Assembly: GCF_000620505.1 (NCBI RefSeq)
Contig: NZ_JIBC01000004.1
Coordinates: forward strand, 186,001-250,000
Direction: 5' to 3'
From: Sulfitobacter sp. 20_GPM-1509m
GTDB taxonomy: Bacteria > Pseudomonadota > Alphaproteobacteria > Rhodobacterales > Rhodobacteraceae
DNA: 64,000 bases
In this document: in pieces, positions 17,617 to 25,886 of the stretch
Position numbering within the stretch: position 1 is the stretch's first letter
How the letters are laid out: the number at the start of each line of letters is the position of its first letter
Program-made: the position numbers and the translations under genes
The notes under the pieces: generated by a model
The model's input: only the letters and a program-made list of their open reading frames with translations
Database searches by the model: none
Told to the model about the DNA's origin: nothing

Positions 17617-18561
17617 ATGTTTTCCCCACGCGCTCAGAATCCTGCCCTTGCAGCCGCACTGATCTGCACAGCCTGCGCGTTTATCGCGGCAACCATGCTG
17701 ATCGCAAAATCCCTGGGATCGGACCAGTTCGGCCCGGCCCTGCACCCTTTGCAGATCAGCAACGGGCGCTTTGTGTTCGCCTTGCTTTGCCTGTCCCTTG
17801 CGGCATCGGTGGTGCGGCCCAAAGTGACGCGCCCGCATATGCGCTGGCACGTGGCGCGTACCTCGGCAGGCTGGGCGGGCGTGACGCTGATGTTCGCATC
17901 CGTTGCCTATATCCCGCTGGCCGATGCCACCGCGATCACGTTTCTCAATCCGGTTTTTGGCATGGTGCTGGCGATTCCGCTGCTGGGCGAAAAGGTCGGG
18001 CGCGTTCGCTGGACGGCAGCAGCCGTTGCGCTGGTGGGCGCGATGGTGCTGCTGCGTCCGACACCGGAGAGTTTCCAGCCAGCGGCCCTGTTGGCACTGG
18101 GGGCTGCGGCAATCATGGGGCTGGAGCTGATTTTCATCAAACGCCTGTCGGGGCGCGAGGGAGCCTTCCAGATCCTGCTGATCAACAACGCCCTTGGTGT
18201 GGTGATCTCGACGCTGGCGGTGATCGCGTTCTGGCAGCCGCCGACGTTGGCCCAATGGGGCCTGATGGGGGCACTGGGGTTGTTGATGGCCTGTGCCCAG
18301 ACCTGCTTCGTCAATGCGATGGCCCGCGCCGATGCCAGCTTTGTCGCGCCGTTCAGCTATCTGACCCTGCTCTTTGCCGCGCTTTATGACGGTATCTTTT
18401 ACGATGTGATCCCCGACGGGGTGACAATTGTGGGTGCCTGCATCATCGTTGCAGGCGCTTTGCTGCTGGGCTTGCGAGAGGCATGGTTGCGGCGCAGCGG
18501 CAGGCCTGTCACAGTGTCGGGCACCGCAACTACGCCCCTGCCTGCGCCCGATCCCGACTAA
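17617..18561 (+). CDS. DMT-superfamily transporter, EamA type
   Basis: A 314-residue inner-membrane protein of about ten helices arranged as two EamA halves (about residues 12-140 and 150-290). The first half has PLADATAITFLNPVF and the second has ADASFVAPFSYLTLLF, the repeated EamA signature. It probably exports or imports a small metabolite; the substrate is unknown. The 280 bases upstream, shared with argD, hold no other gene. Confidence 0.85.
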   Translation: MFSPRAQNPALAAALICTACAFIAATMLIAKSLGSDQFGPALHPLQISNGRFVFALLCLSLAASVVRPKVTRPHMRWHVARTSAGWAGVTLMFASVAYIPLADATAITFLNPVFGMVLAIPLLGEKVGRVRWTAAAVALVGAMVLLRPTPESFQPAALLALGAAAIMGLELIFIKRLSGREGAFQILLINNALGVVISTLAVIAFWQPPTLAQWGLMGALGLLMACAQTCFVNAMARADASFVAPFSYLTLLFAALYDGIFYDVIPDGVTIVGACIIVAGALLLGLREAWLRRSGRPVTVSGTATTPLPAPDPD

Positions 18562-18575
18562 GTGGGGTTCTTGCC

Positions 18576-18603
18576 TTGTAACTCACTGCTGAGTGATTAG
18601 AAT
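18576..18603 (+). promoter_or_regulatory. probable gcrA promoter with a dyad in the spacer
   Basis: TTGTAA (18576-18581), a 16-base spacer, and TAGAAT (18598-18603) lie about 70 bases before gcrA. The spacer holds the dyad ACTCA-ctgc-TGAGT (18581-18594), which could be a regulator site. No GANTC methylation site or full CtrA motif is seen in this element. Confidence 0.55.
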
Positions 18604-18670
18604 AGGGCGCTGAGAATGAATTTGGAGCGGCCATCAAAGATGCGCCGCTTTTTAGCTAGGAAAAGCCTGC

Positions 18671-19264
18671 ATGTCCTGGACAGACGAACGTGTTGAACTT
18701 CTGAAAAAGATGTGGGGCGAGGGCCAGTCGGCCAGCCAGATCGCCAAGGAGCTGGGCGGGGTGACCCGCAATGCCGTGATCGGCAAGGTCCACCGCCTGG
18801 GCCTGTCAAACCGCGCAGGCACCGGAACGACCGCCGCCGCCGCGAAACCCGAACCCAAGGCCAAGCCCGCCGCCCCCAAGGTCGAGGCCAAGCCCAAGGC
18901 GGAAGCCAAACCCAAGGCCGAAGCCAAGCCCAAGCCGCAAGAAGAACCCGAGCCCGAGACCCGCATCGCCGTGATGCCGCCGCGCGCCAAGATCATTCCG
19001 GCAGGCCAACCCCTGCCCCCGCAACCCTCGGCCAACGAAATCAGCCCCGAGGCTTTGGCCAAGGTCAGCGAGATCGAGAAAAAGGCCAAGCGTCTGAGCC
19101 TGATGGAACTGACCGAGCGGACGTGCAAATGGCCGGTGGGTGATCCCGCGACGGATGACTTCTGGTTCTGCGGCCTGCCCGTGCAGGCAGGCAAACCCTA
19201 TTGCGAGGCGCATGTTGGCGTCGCGTTCCAGCCGATGTCCTCGCGGCGCGACCGCCGCCGCTGA
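18671..19264 (+). CDS. gcrA: GcrA cell-cycle regulator
   Basis: A 197-residue protein with the GcrA N-terminal DNA-binding domain (SWTDERVELLKKMWGEGQSA.., NAVIGKVHRLGLSNR; residues 2-46). A flexible Ala-Lys-Pro linker (about 55-100) contains near-identical KAEAKPK units, followed by the C-terminal zinc/sigma70-interacting part (CKWPVGDP, FCGLP, YCEAH). In Caulobacter GcrA binds sigma70 and acts at CcrM-methylated GANTC promoters. The linker repeat is a likely place for length variation between strains. Confidence 0.93.
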   Translation: MSWTDERVELLKKMWGEGQSASQIAKELGGVTRNAVIGKVHRLGLSNRAGTGTTAAAAKPEPKAKPAAPKVEAKPKAEAKPKAEAKPKPQEEPEPETRIAVMPPRAKIIPAGQPLPPQPSANEISPEALAKVSEIEKKAKRLSLMELTERTCKWPVGDPATDDFWFCGLPVQAGKPYCEAHVGVAFQPMSSRRDRRR

Positions 19265-19289
19265 AGCAGGCCAGAGCTGCAAGATACGG

Positions 19290-19316
19290 AACGGTCCGAC
19301 ACTGTCGGGCCGTTTT
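19290..19316 (+). terminator. rho-independent terminator after gcrA
   Basis: ACGGTCCGAC pairs with GTCGGGCCGT (one G-T wobble) with a 3-base loop and is followed by TTTT. It lies about 25 bases after the gcrA stop. The remaining bases to 19542 hold no gene. Confidence 0.75.
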
Positions 19317-19542
19317 GCGATTGTGGTGCCGCGATGCGGTGGTCCATCGGACTTGCCAGAACGCTGCAGGCATTTGCCGCACTGCACGGAATCCGACCCT
19401 CCCCTTCTGGTTTTCCAGCTTGCGACCTCACCCGCCAGGCAAAGTTGTCTGTGCTTTTGACGCAGGGTTATTTGCGCTGGTCTTTGGGGCGCGTTCCAGC
19501 TAGGGCCGCGCCACTGCAAAAGTCCAAACAGGGGAAGTTTTC

Positions 19543-19836
19543 ATGTCCGAGCGTCCAGCCATTCGTCATGTCGTTTTTTTCAGCGCGAAAGATCCGGCTG
19601 ATGTCGCGCGCATCATCGAGGGGTTGTCGCTGTTGGCAGATATCCCGCACAGCGATGTGTTCGAAGTGCGCCGCAACATCCGCGATGATGCGCTTTCGGG
19701 CGAAGCCGATGTGGTCGTCTACGCCGAATTTGCAAGCTTCGAGGCGCTGACGGCCTACAAGGCCCATCCGCTGTACCAGGAATCGATCAACCGCGTGCGC
19801 CCGCTGCGCGACCTGAGAATCGCAGCGGACTTCTGA
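19543..19836 (+). CDS. Dabb (stress-responsive alpha/beta-barrel) family protein
   Basis: A 97-residue protein. It opens with IRHVVFFSAK, the typical 'HvV.f..k' strand, and ends with the block AYKAHPLYQESINRVRPL, where the Dabb family has H-P-x-H/Y-x-x. Dabb domains form dimeric ferredoxin-like barrels; most members lack a defined role. A GGGGAAG ribosome-binding site precedes ATG 19543. It lies just upstream of pabB, same strand. Confidence 0.8.
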   Translation: MSERPAIRHVVFFSAKDPADVARIIEGLSLLADIPHSDVFEVRRNIRDDALSGEADVVVYAEFASFEALTAYKAHPLYQESINRVRPLRDLRIAADF

Positions 19837-19852
19837 GTTGAACCGCTGAGCG

Positions 19853-20965
19853 ATGCCGCATCAGGTCATATTTGACGGTGGGCCGTGCCCAGGCGGCACG
19901 GCCTTTGTTGATCCTGTCCGTGTCATCCGCGCCGACACGCCCGACGCAGTGCCCGCCGCCTTTGCCGCGATGGAGGCCGCCAAGGCACAGGGCTGTTGGC
20001 TGGCGGGCTATGCGAGTTACGAGCTGGGCTATGCGTTTTCGCACAAGCTTCATGACCTCATGCCACCGGATCGCACCACGCCGTTGCTTGAATTCGGTGT
20101 CTTTGATGGGCCAGCCCCGGCGCAGGTTGCGCTGTCTGAGGGCGGCGCCTTTCTGAGCGACCCGCACCCGGTTTGGGATCTCACGACCTATTCAGACGCC
20201 TTTGATCGGATCAAAGCCTATATCGCGGCGGGGGATATCTATCAGGCCAACCTGACCTTTCCCCTCAATGCGCGTTATACAGGCACGCCGCTGGAGCTTT
20301 ATGCCACGCTGCGCAATAGGCAACCCGTGCCGCATGGGGCCTTTGTCGATCTGGGCGGTCCGGTACTGTTGTCACGCTCGCCCGAGCTGTTCTTTGCAAT
20401 CGACCGTACAGGCGGGATCGAGGTGAAGCCGATGAAAGGCACCGTCGCGCGCGGGCAGACACCCGATGAGGACGCCGCGCAGGTCGAATGGCTGCGCGGT
20501 TCGGTGAAAAATCAGGCGGAAAACCTGATGATCGTGGACCTGATGCGCAATGATATCAGCCGACTGTCCAAGGTTGGCAGCGTGCGGGTGCCTGAACTTT
20601 TCAAGGTCGAAACCTATGTGACCCTGCACCAGATGACATCGCGTATCGTCGCGCAATTGTTGCCGGATATCGGTCTGCACGACATTTTCGCCGCGCTGTT
20701 TCCCTGCGGATCGATCACCGGCGCCCCCAAGATCCGGGCAATGCAGATCCTTCGCACACTGGAAGCGCAGCCGCGCGGGGCGTATTGCGGGGCGATCGGC
20801 TGGATCGCGCCGCAGGGTGACATGCAGTTCAACGTGGCGATACGCACCGTGCTGTGTCACGCAGATGGCACCGCTCAGCTGAATGTCGGGGGCGGGGTCG
20901 TGCATGACAGCACCGCCCATGATGAATATACCGAGGCTCTGCTGAAATCACGCTTTGCGTTCTAG
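19853..20965 (+). CDS. pabB: aminodeoxychorismate synthase component I
   Basis: A 370-residue chorismate-utilising enzyme. Visible are SPELFF, KPMKGTVARG, NLMIVDLMRNDISRL and FPCGSITGAPKIRAM. The length and the absence of a full anthranilate-synthase N-domain fit PabB more than TrpE. It converts chorismate to 4-amino-4-deoxychorismate for folate synthesis, using ammonia from a PabA partner that is not in this window. No pabC follows; the next gene is a convergent MerR regulator. Confidence 0.88.
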   Translation: MPHQVIFDGGPCPGGTAFVDPVRVIRADTPDAVPAAFAAMEAAKAQGCWLAGYASYELGYAFSHKLHDLMPPDRTTPLLEFGVFDGPAPAQVALSEGGAFLSDPHPVWDLTTYSDAFDRIKAYIAAGDIYQANLTFPLNARYTGTPLELYATLRNRQPVPHGAFVDLGGPVLLSRSPELFFAIDRTGGIEVKPMKGTVARGQTPDEDAAQVEWLRGSVKNQAENLMIVDLMRNDISRLSKVGSVRVPELFKVETYVTLHQMTSRIVAQLLPDIGLHDIFAALFPCGSITGAPKIRAMQILRTLEAQPRGAYCGAIGWIAPQGDMQFNVAIRTVLCHADGTAQLNVGGGVVHDSTAHDEYTEALLKSRFAF

Positions 20966-20987
20966 CGCAGAGCGGACCGGGGCCGCT

Positions 20988-21374
20988 TCAGCTTTTGGCC
21001 AGCTTGTCGATAATCGGGCAATCGGGCCTGTCGTCCCCGGCGCAGCAACTCACCAGATGAGCCAGCGTATCGCGCATCTGGTGCAGTTCAGACAGCTTGC
21101 GGTCGATCTCTTCCAGATGGTCCGTTGCCAGCTTGCGCACATCGCCGCTGGCGCGGCTGCGATCCTCCCACAGGGCCAGCAAGGTGCGGCAGTCTTCGAT
21201 GGAGAACCCCAGCGACCGCGCGCGCGACAAAAAGGCCAGCTTGTGCGCGTCCTGATCGGAAAAGGCGCGGTAGCCGTTGGCGCTGCGGGCGGGGCGGATC
21301 AGGCCGATGTCTTCGTAATAGCGGATCGTTTTGGCGGGCAGGCCCGAGGCGGTGGCGACTTGGGAAATGTTCAT
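20988..21374 (-). CDS. MerR-family copper-responsive regulator (CueR/HmrR type)
   Basis: A 128-residue protein. The N-terminal winged helix (NISQVATASGLPAKTIRYYEDIGLI) is followed by a dimerisation helix and a C-terminal metal loop with C111 and C119, spaced C-x7-C (CAGDDRPDC). That spacing is the Cu(I)/Ag(I)/Au(I) signature of CueR/HmrR. It activates copper efflux promoters by distorting a 19-20 bp spacer. A matching dyad sits before its own start (21417-21440), so autoregulation is likely. No copA or other copper gene is adjacent. Confidence 0.9.
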   Translation of the reverse strand: MNISQVATASGLPAKTIRYYEDIGLIRPARSANGYRAFSDQDAHKLAFLSRARSLGFSIEDCRTLLALWEDRSRASGDVRKLATDHLEEIDRKLSELHQMRDTLAHLVSCCAGDDRPDCPIIDKLAKS

Positions 21375-21416
21375 GGGACGGTTCCTTGATGGCCCGGGGG
21401 CATTGCCTGACAGATG

Positions 21417-21440
21417 GGTTCCCAAGACTGGAAGGTCAAG
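21417..21440 (-). promoter_or_regulatory. CueR/HmrR-like operator-promoter
   Basis: Read leftwards, CTTGACCTTCCAGTCTTGGG has a consensus -35 (TTGACC) followed by a dyad TTCC-N7-GGAA, matching the CueR-type pattern in which the dyad fills the spacer. The -10 that should follow 19-20 bases later is weak. It lies about 45 bases before the MerR gene, pointing towards it. Confidence 0.5.
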
Positions 21441-21530
21441 CCCGCCTCTCTGACACAAAGCTGGCGGTATGGTGAATTGCGCCCCTCGCCCGCCCAATGC
21501 ACTGTTGCGCCAACAAGCGATGAGGGTGTG

Positions 21531-23141
21531 ATGACCAAGACGATCAGGGCCGCCGATGCAGTGGCGCGCAGGCTGTATGACGCCGGGTGCCGGATGGCGT
21601 TCGGGATGCCGGGGGGCGAGGTTCTGACCATGGTGGACGCGCTTGAGGCGGCGGGGATCACCTTTGTGCTGTGCAAACACGAAAACGCGGCGGCCTTCAT
21701 GGCCGAGGGTGCGTGGCACCGCACCGGCGCGCCGGGGGTGCTGGTGGCCACGGTCGGTCCCGGCGTGCTGAACGGGGTGAACGCGGTGGCCAATGCGCTG
21801 CAGGACCGCGTGCCGCTGATCGTGCTGGCCGGTGCGGTCGATGCGGACGAGGCGCAGACCTACACCCATCAGGTGCTGGACCAGCGGGCGGTCTTTGCCC
21901 CGATCACCAAGGCCACCTTTCTTCTGGATGCCGGTGCCGCCCATGTGATCGCGGACAAGGCCGGTGGCATCGCCACCGAGGGCCAACCCGGTCCGGTGTT
22001 CATCGACATCCCCATTCGCGTGGCCGAGGCGCAGGTGCCCGTCAGTGCGCCGACGCCCCGTGCGACGGCGGCTGAGGTGGTACCTGATGCTGCCGTCATG
22101 GATCAAATCGCAGGCTGGCTGTCGCAGGCGGCGCGGCCCATCATCGTCGCCGGTGTCGATGCGCTGAACGAAAACGCCGATGTGACCGGACTTGCGCGGC
22201 GTTTTGGCGTGCCGGTGATTACCACCTACAAGGCCAAGGGGATGCTGCCCGAAGATGATCCGCTGTCCCTTGGCGGTGCGGGCCTGTCACCGCTGGCGGA
22301 CAAGACCTTGTTGCCGCTGGTGCAAAGCGCCGATCTGGTGCTGTGTCTGGGCTATGATCCCATCGAGATGCGCACCGGTTGGCGCGATGTCTGGGACAGT
22401 ACGGCCCAGCGTGTGGTCGAGGTGACAGCGGTGCCGAACCACCACTACATGCATCAATCCACGGTCAACATTGTCGGATCTGTGCGCGCCACTGTCGCCG
22501 CCCTGATGCTGGCCGCGACACCGCGCGCAACATGGGCGAGTGGCGAAGTGGCCGCCGCGCAAGCCGCATTGGCTGCTGCCTTTCCCACGGATGAGGATTG
22601 GGGACCCGCCGCCATCGTCGCCACATGCCGCACCGCCCTGCCCCGCGACACGCTGGCCACCGCAGACAGCGGCGCGCATCGCATCCTGCTCAGCCAGATG
22701 TGGCAGTGCTACGCGCCGCGCGGGCTGATGCAATCCTCGGCGCTGTGTACCATGGGTTGCGCCGTGCCGCTGGCGATGGGCGCGGCGCTGGCGTCGCCCG
22801 ACCGCACGGTGGTCAGTTTCAGCGGGGATGCCGGTTTCCTGATGGTCACGGGTGAACTGGCGACGGCCAGGGAACTGGGTCTGCGCTGTATTTTCGTCGT
22901 GTTTGTCGACGCATCGCTGGCACTTATCGAATTGAAGCAGCGGCAAAGACAGCTTGGCAACCACGGGGTCGACTTTGGCACCCACGACTTTGCAGCGATT
23001 GGCCGCGCCTTTGGCGGGGCGGGCGTGGATGTACGCAGCCGTGCCGAATTGCAGGCCGCGCTGCAAGATGCCCAAGACGCCGACACCTTTACCGTGATCG
23101 CCGCCCATATCGAGAAAGGAGCCTACGATGGCCGCATCTAA
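21531..23141 (+). CDS. thiamine-pyrophosphate-dependent enzyme, acetolactate-synthase-like
   Basis: A 536-residue protein with the three-domain TPP-enzyme layout. The N-terminal PYR domain has the activating glutamate E51 (CKHENAAAF) and GPGVLNGVNAVANA. The C-terminal PP domain has SFSGDAGFLM. The usual metal/TPP motif GDG...NN is altered: GDAG, and the later asparagines are replaced (FVDASLALIELKQ). It overlaps the following CoA-transferase by 14 bp, so the two act together. Oxalyl-CoA decarboxylase with formyl-CoA transferase would be an analogous pair, but I see no proof of that substrate. Confidence 0.75.
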   Translation: MTKTIRAADAVARRLYDAGCRMAFGMPGGEVLTMVDALEAAGITFVLCKHENAAAFMAEGAWHRTGAPGVLVATVGPGVLNGVNAVANALQDRVPLIVLAGAVDADEAQTYTHQVLDQRAVFAPITKATFLLDAGAAHVIADKAGGIATEGQPGPVFIDIPIRVAEAQVPVSAPTPRATAAEVVPDAAVMDQIAGWLSQAARPIIVAGVDALNENADVTGLARRFGVPVITTYKAKGMLPEDDPLSLGGAGLSPLADKTLLPLVQSADLVLCLGYDPIEMRTGWRDVWDSTAQRVVEVTAVPNHHYMHQSTVNIVGSVRATVAALMLAATPRATWASGEVAAAQAALAAAFPTDEDWGPAAIVATCRTALPRDTLATADSGAHRILLSQMWQCYAPRGLMQSSALCTMGCAVPLAMGAALASPDRTVVSFSGDAGFLMVTGELATARELGLRCIFVVFVDASLALIELKQRQRQLGNHGVDFGTHDFAAIGRAFGGAGVDVRSRAELQAALQDAQDADTFTVIAAHIEKGAYDGRI

Positions 23142-24330
23142 GGGCGCGCTTGACGGGCTGTTTGTGCTGGACCTCAGCCGCATTCTGGCCGGCCCCACCG
23201 CGACACAGATGCTGGGCGATCTGGGGGCGACGGTGATCAAGGTCGAGAACCCGAAAACCGGTGGCGATGACACCCGGGGATGGGGGCCGAACTATGCCCG
23301 CGATACGGATGGCGCGCCCACGGACCTGTCGGCCTATTTCATGGCCGCCAATCGCAACAAGCTGTCCGTCGCCGTCGATCTGTCCACCAAAGAAGGCCAG
23401 GACACCCTGCGCCAACTGGCGGCGCGGGCCGATGTGGTGGTCGAGAACTACAAACCTGACGGGCTGGTCAAATACGGGCTGGACCACGCCACGCTGCTGC
23501 AACGGCATCCCGAACTGGTTTATTGTTCGATCAGCGGCTTTGGCCAGACCGGGCCGAACCGCGCCCAGCCGGGCTACGACCTGATGGCGCAAGGCTATGG
23601 CGGAATCATGTCGCTGACCGGCGCGCCCGGCGGGGCGCCGATGAAGGTGGGCGTGGGCATCGCCGATGTCATGTGCGGCATGTATGCGACGATCGGGATA
23701 TTGGCCGCCCTGCGCCACCGCGACCGCACGGGCCAAGGCCAGCACATCGACCTGAGCCTTGTGGATGCGCAGATGGCCTGGCTCGTGAACGAGGGCACCA
23801 ACTATCTGACCAGCGGTCAGGTGCCCGAACGGCGCGGCAATGCGCACCCCAACATCGTGCCCTATGACGCCTTTGAATGCAGCGACGGCCATGTGCTGCT
23901 GGCGGTGGGCAACGACGCGCAGTTTGCGCGGTTCTGCGATGCGGTTGGGCTGGCGGGCCTCTGCAATGACCCGCGCTTTGACACCAACCAGCACCGGATC
24001 GAGAATCGCGCGGCGTTGATGGAACGGCTGGTGCCCGCGATGAAGACGCTGAAACGCGCCGAGGTGATGCAACGCCTGCATGCGGTCAAAGTCCCCGTGG
24101 GGCCGATCCACAACGTGGCCGAGGCACTGACGTCGGATCAGGCGCAGGCGCGTGGCGCGGTGATCGAGGTGCCCTGCGACGGCGTGACGGACGGCCACGT
24201 GCGCCTGTTGGGCAATCCGCTGAAGCTGTCGGCGACGCCTGTGACCTATCGCCATGCACCGCCATCCTTCGGTCAGGACACCGATGCTGTGTTACAAATG
24301 CTGCGCCAGCCCCCGGCCAAGACAGACTGA
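23128..24330 (+). CDS. class III CoA-transferase (CaiB/BaiF family)
   Basis: A 400-residue protein. The family opening FVLDLSRILAGPTATQMLGD, GATVIKVENP and the later GYDLMAQGYGGIMSLTG are present; D151 in GYDLM is the expected nucleophile that forms the acyl-aspartyl anhydride. The family moves CoA between carboxylic acids (formyl-CoA:oxalate, carnitine, bile acids, racemase relatives). It is translationally coupled to the upstream TPP enzyme, suggesting a short pathway activating an acid and then decarboxylating or condensing it. Confidence 0.85.
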   Translation: MAASKGALDGLFVLDLSRILAGPTATQMLGDLGATVIKVENPKTGGDDTRGWGPNYARDTDGAPTDLSAYFMAANRNKLSVAVDLSTKEGQDTLRQLAARADVVVENYKPDGLVKYGLDHATLLQRHPELVYCSISGFGQTGPNRAQPGYDLMAQGYGGIMSLTGAPGGAPMKVGVGIADVMCGMYATIGILAALRHRDRTGQGQHIDLSLVDAQMAWLVNEGTNYLTSGQVPERRGNAHPNIVPYDAFECSDGHVLLAVGNDAQFARFCDAVGLAGLCNDPRFDTNQHRIENRAALMERLVPAMKTLKRAEVMQRLHAVKVPVGPIHNVAEALTSDQAQARGAVIEVPCDGVTDGHVRLLGNPLKLSATPVTYRHAPPSFGQDTDAVLQMLRQPPAKTD

Positions 24331-24492
24331 CAGATCGGTTTTGCCCGGAAATATTGCAAAATCCCCGTCCGTCCTCACGAAAAAGGGTGCGCCCTGTCAC
24401 ACCTGCGTGTGAGGCCCCCGCAGCACCGCAAATCATGGGTAAGTTACAGGCAACGCACGGGTCCCACCGTGCCCTGAAGAAAGGTGCCCGCA

Positions 24493-25839
24493 ATGCGCAA
24501 CGATATATGTGACAGCCCCGTTTCCCTGACGGACCCGCTTCTGGCAGACCATTGGAACGGGGTTATCACCGGTTTTCTCGCGCATGGCACCCAGACACCT
24601 GTGCATCTGGGCAAGGTGCTGGAAGGGGCGCCCGACTTTGCCATGGGACATGCCGCGCGCGGGTTGTTTTCGCTGATGATGGGGCGTGCCGAACTGATCG
24701 CCGTGGCGCGTGACGCTCATGTCGCTGCGCTGGCGGCCCTGACCCGGGCGGGGGGGGCCCCCCGCGAGCGGTTGTGGGTGCAGGCCCTGGGCGAATGGCT
24801 GCAAGGGCGGCCTTCGGGGGCGGTGGCGGCAATGGAGGCTGCGCTGCGTTTGCAACCACGGGACACGATCTCGGCCAAGGTCGGCCACGCCATCCGTTTC
24901 ATGCTGGGCGATGCTCGCGGTATGCGTGCCTCGGTCGAGGCGGTGCTGGACGCGCACCGCATCCACCCGCTGCGCGGCTACCTGCTGGGCTGTCACGCTT
25001 TTGCGCTGGAGGAAACCGGCGATTATGCCGCCGCCGCACGCACCGGATTGCGCGGGCTGGATCACGCGCCAGACGACGCCTGGGGGCTTCATGCGGTGGC
25101 GCATGTCTATGACATGACCGCGCGGCCCGATGCGGGCATTGCCCTGATCGAAGGCCACACCCGCGCGTGGGACCACTGCAACAACTTTCGCTATCATGTC
25201 TGGTGGCACAAGGCGCTTTTGCACATGGACCGGGGCGAATTGGACGTGGCGCTGGCCCTCTATGACAGCCAGATTCGTGCAGAGAAGACAGATGATTACC
25301 GCGACATCGCCAATGCCACTTCGCTGTTGATGCGACTGGAGCTGGAAGGTGTGGACGTGCGCGACCGCTGGGACGAACTGGCGGCTTTTTCGGACGCACG
25401 GGTCGAGGACGGCTGTCTGGTTTTCGCCGACCTGCACTATATGCTGGCCCTGTCCGGCGCCCAAAAGGGCGAGGCCGCCGAAGCGATGTGCGCCCGCTTT
25501 GCCCGTGACGCGATCCGTCACGGTGAAATGCCTCAAAGGGTTGCCGATCCGGGCCTTGCTACGATTGCCGGGCTGACCGCCTTTGCCGAAGGGCGCTGGG
25601 ATCAGGCCTTTCAAAATCTGGCGGCGGCGCGTGTGTCATTGCAGTCGATCGGTGGCAGTCATGCCCAGCGTGACGTGTTTGAACGCATGACGATAGATGC
25701 CGGATTGCGCGCCGGTCGGGTTGAGCGTACAGCCCAGATTCTGGCGCAGCGGACGGCCCAGCGGGGCGGTCACGAGGACCGGTTCGCCCAAACCCGTGGG
25801 GCGTCGATTTCCCGCGCACGGCGTATTGCCGCCCAATGA
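24493..25839 (+). CDS. TPR protein of the TTC38 family
   Basis: A 448-residue, mainly alpha-helical protein with degenerate tetratricopeptide repeats across its length. Family blocks such as HAVAHVYDM and NNFRYHVWWHKALLHM match the tetratricopeptide repeat protein 38 family, shared by bacteria and animals and of unknown biochemical role. The ATG at 24493 is preferred over GTG 24484 because AAGAAAGG lies just in front. It precedes the opgC-opgG-opgH genes by 47 bases on the same strand and may be co-transcribed, which would be an unusual partner. Confidence 0.8.
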   Translation: MRNDICDSPVSLTDPLLADHWNGVITGFLAHGTQTPVHLGKVLEGAPDFAMGHAARGLFSLMMGRAELIAVARDAHVAALAALTRAGGAPRERLWVQALGEWLQGRPSGAVAAMEAALRLQPRDTISAKVGHAIRFMLGDARGMRASVEAVLDAHRIHPLRGYLLGCHAFALEETGDYAAAARTGLRGLDHAPDDAWGLHAVAHVYDMTARPDAGIALIEGHTRAWDHCNNFRYHVWWHKALLHMDRGELDVALALYDSQIRAEKTDDYRDIANATSLLMRLELEGVDVRDRWDELAAFSDARVEDGCLVFADLHYMLALSGAQKGEAAEAMCARFARDAIRHGEMPQRVADPGLATIAGLTAFAEGRWDQAFQNLAAARVSLQSIGGSHAQRDVFERMTIDAGLRAGRVERTAQILAQRTAQRGGHEDRFAQTRGASISRARRIAAQ

Positions 25840-25886
25840 GAAAAGTCAATGAAGACAACCGACACGATGCAGATTAAGAGGCGCGG

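Noticed and set aside
18841-18960. tandem repeat or CRISPR-like array
   Set aside because: The repeats are in-frame Lys/Ala/Pro codons of the GcrA linker; there are no spacers, and no CRISPR array was seen anywhere in the window.
21531-24330. calling the pair oxalyl-CoA decarboxylase and formyl-CoA transferase (oxc/frc)
   Set aside because: Gene pairing is suggestive, but the TPP enzyme's motif differs and no oxalate-specific residue pattern is visible by eye.
23089-25614. minus-strand frames of nearly 400 codons over the CoA-transferase and TPR genes
   Set aside because: Arg/His/Gln-rich shadow translations with no family match; the plus-strand genes have clear motifs.
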